DNA of 6,660 nt. Origin: Pseudomonadota bacterium (lineage in GTDB: Bacteria; Pseudomonadota; Alphaproteobacteria; Azospirillales; Azospirillaceae). The translations under genes were made by a program, and so were the position numbers. Positions within the stretch are counted from its first letter, which is position 1, and each line of letters starts with the position of its first letter. Of the stretch, positions 5,884-6,660 are shown piece by piece. The stretch spans positions 1-6,660 of the forward strand of contig JAEYOB010000816.1 in the NCBI GenBank assembly GCA_023412175.1, in the 5' to 3' direction. A model generated the notes under the pieces. That model saw only the letters and a list, made by a program, of their open reading frames with translations, had not been told where the DNA came from and searched no databases.

Positions 5884-6188
5884 CGCGTGCTCCCTTCCGC
5901 CTGCTCGCCGTAGAGGCGGGCCACGTCGGCGTGCACCATGCGGCCGATGCCCAGGGTGCCGGCCTCGGCGATCGCCTTGCCGTACTCCTGGAGCATGAAG
6001 CTCCGCCATGTCCTCTCCGATTGGCCGCCGCCGAACACGGCGCTCGCGTCTATGCCGGCGAACATGGATTCGAGCATCTGCCCGACCATCAACGCCTCGA
6101 AGTCCCTGGCGACCCGCTGCACCGGATCGGGCCGGGCGGCGGGCGCCGGAGGGGCGGCCGGGCGGGCGGAAGCGGCGGTCACGTCCAT
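5880..6188 (-). CDS. flgJ: Rod-binding protein FlgJ, single-domain form
   Basis: Rod-cap/scaffold protein that helps the flagellar rod assemble in the periplasm. At 102 residues it contains only the N-terminal rod-binding domain. The muramidase domain of enterobacterial FlgJ (about 310 residues) is absent, as is usual in alphaproteobacteria. An alanine/proline-rich start (1-22) precedes the domain, which shows ARDFEALMVGQMLESMF (27-43), FGGGQSERTWRSFMLQEYGK (52-71) and AEAGTLGIGRMV (74-85). It has no signal peptide, in keeping with export through the flagellar apparatus. GGAAGG on the minus strand at 6196-6201, seven bases before the ATG, supports the start. It follows flgI after 16 bases and overlaps the flgN-like gene by four. 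The missing hydrolase activity might be supplied by the transglycosylase at the left end of the window; this is inference by analogy with separate flagellar transglycosylases such as SltF of Rhodobacter. Confidence 0.9.
   Translation of the reverse strand: MDVTAASARPAAPPAPAARPDPVQRVARDFEALMVGQMLESMFAGIDASAVFGGGQSERTWRSFMLQEYGKAIAEAGTLGIGRMVHADVARLYGEQAEGSTR
5890..5898 (-). promoter_or_regulatory. Ribosome binding site of the flgN-like gene, inside flgJ
   Basis: On the minus strand GGAAGGGAG lies six bases before the ATG at 5883. It decides this start over the upstream in-frame ATG at 6009 and, with the ATGA overlap, points to translational coupling with flgJ. Confidence 0.65.
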
Positions 6189-6204
6189 AGGCTGTCCTTC
6201 CGTA

Positions 6205-6660
6205 TCAGATGATTTCGAGGTCGGCGTGCAAAGCGCCCGCCGCCTTGATGGCCTGCAGGATCGCCACCATGTCCCGCGGCCCGACGCCCAGCGCGTTCAG
6301 CCCGTTGATGAGCTGTTGCAGGCTGACGTTGCCGCCGACGGTCACGAACTGGCGCCCGTTGCCTTCCTCCACCCGGACGTCGGTGCGCGGAACCACGACC
6401 GTCGCGCCGTTGCCGAAGGGCTGCGGCTGCGACACCTGGGGGGTTTCGACGACGCGGACCGTCAGGTTGCCCTGGGTGATGGCGACGCGGCTGACGCGCA
6501 CGTCGTCGCCGATCACGATGGTGCCGCTGCGCTCGTCCACCACGACGCGCGCCACGGCGTCCGGGCGGATCGGTAACTGTTCGATGTCGCCGATCAGCCG
6601 CGCCACCCCCGCCACGAAGCCGGGCGGGATGCGGACGTCCACGGTGGTGGAGTCGAGCAC
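6205..6660 (-). CDS. flgI: Flagellar P-ring protein FlgI, 5' part outside the window
   Basis: FlgI forms the periplasmic P-ring around the rod. Only the last 152 codons are visible and the frame is open at the right edge, so the start and the expected Sec signal peptide lie outside. The C-terminal part is typical: ARVVVDERSGTIVIGDDVR, then VAITQGNLTVRV, VSQPQPF, ATVVVPRTDV, and the very characteristic end INGLNALGVGPRDMVAILQA followed by KAAGALHADLEII. A GTG at the edge codon (6660-6658) is an internal valine, not a start. It is the first gene of the visible minus-strand group flgI-flgJ-flgN-like and is probably co-transcribed with them from a promoter to the right. Confidence 0.95.
   Translation of the reverse strand: MLDSTTVDVRIPPGFVAGVARLIGDIEQLPIRPDAVARVVVDERSGTIVIGDDVRVSRVAITQGNLTVRVVETPQVSQPQPFGNGATVVVPRTDVRVEEGNGRQFVTVGGNVSLQQLINGLNALGVGPRDMVAILQAIKAAGALHADLEII

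Noticed and set aside
5884..6009. Longer start of the flgN-like gene at 6009
   Set aside because: The extra 42 residues are flgJ read in another frame, rich in Arg/Gly/His. The ATG at 5883 has a strong ribosome binding site and an ATGA overlap with the flgJ stop.
1..6660. Novel defence, mobile or CRISPR-type system
   Set aside because: No direct repeat array, transposase, integrase, tRNA or attachment site is visible. All but one gene have flagellar assignments or a flagellar-type context, and composition is uniform.

Overview
This window looks like part of a flagellar gene cluster from a very GC-rich alphaproteobacterium. The third codon positions are almost all G or C. Gene content and order, together with a stand-alone FlgJ rod-binding domain and a separate lytic transglycosylase, suggest the Rhodospirillales (for example an Azospirillum- or Magnetospirillum-like lineage). 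That placement is inference from gene style, not from a search.

Left part, plus strand (1-4725): the 3' portion of a lytic transglycosylase gene that enters from the left edge, a 69-base AT-richer gap, then flhA, fliR and flhB in tight succession. FlhA, FliR and FlhB are three core inner-membrane parts of the flagellar type III export gate. FlhA forms the export ring and docks chaperone-substrate complexes, FliR is in the FliPQR core, and FlhB is the autocleaving substrate-specificity switch. fliP and fliQ are not in the window. The fliR-flhB junction is abnormal. fliR has no stop where the family ends (about base 3600), flhB has no usable start codon, and the two are in different frames, so a one-base change would fuse them.

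Middle (4726-5350): a 79-base gap containing a perfect 14-base palindrome, then a 181-residue soluble protein that I do not recognise. It lies in the same orientation directly behind flhB.

Right part, minus strand (5359-6660): flgI (3' part, P-ring), flgJ (rod-binding domain only) and a FlgN-like export chaperone, transcribed right to left. They are tightly packed, with a 16-base gap and then a 4-base ATGA overlap. The two gene groups converge with only 8 bases between their stop codons.

Together the genes cover export of flagellar parts (FlhA, FliR, FlhB, FlgN-like chaperone) and passage of the rod through the periplasm (FlgJ, FlgI, and perhaps the transglycosylase, which could open the wall for the rod). 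I saw no tRNA, rRNA, CRISPR array, insertion sequence or other mobile element. No novel defence or mobile system is visible. The points most worth a second look are the fliR-flhB junction and the unknown gene behind flhB.
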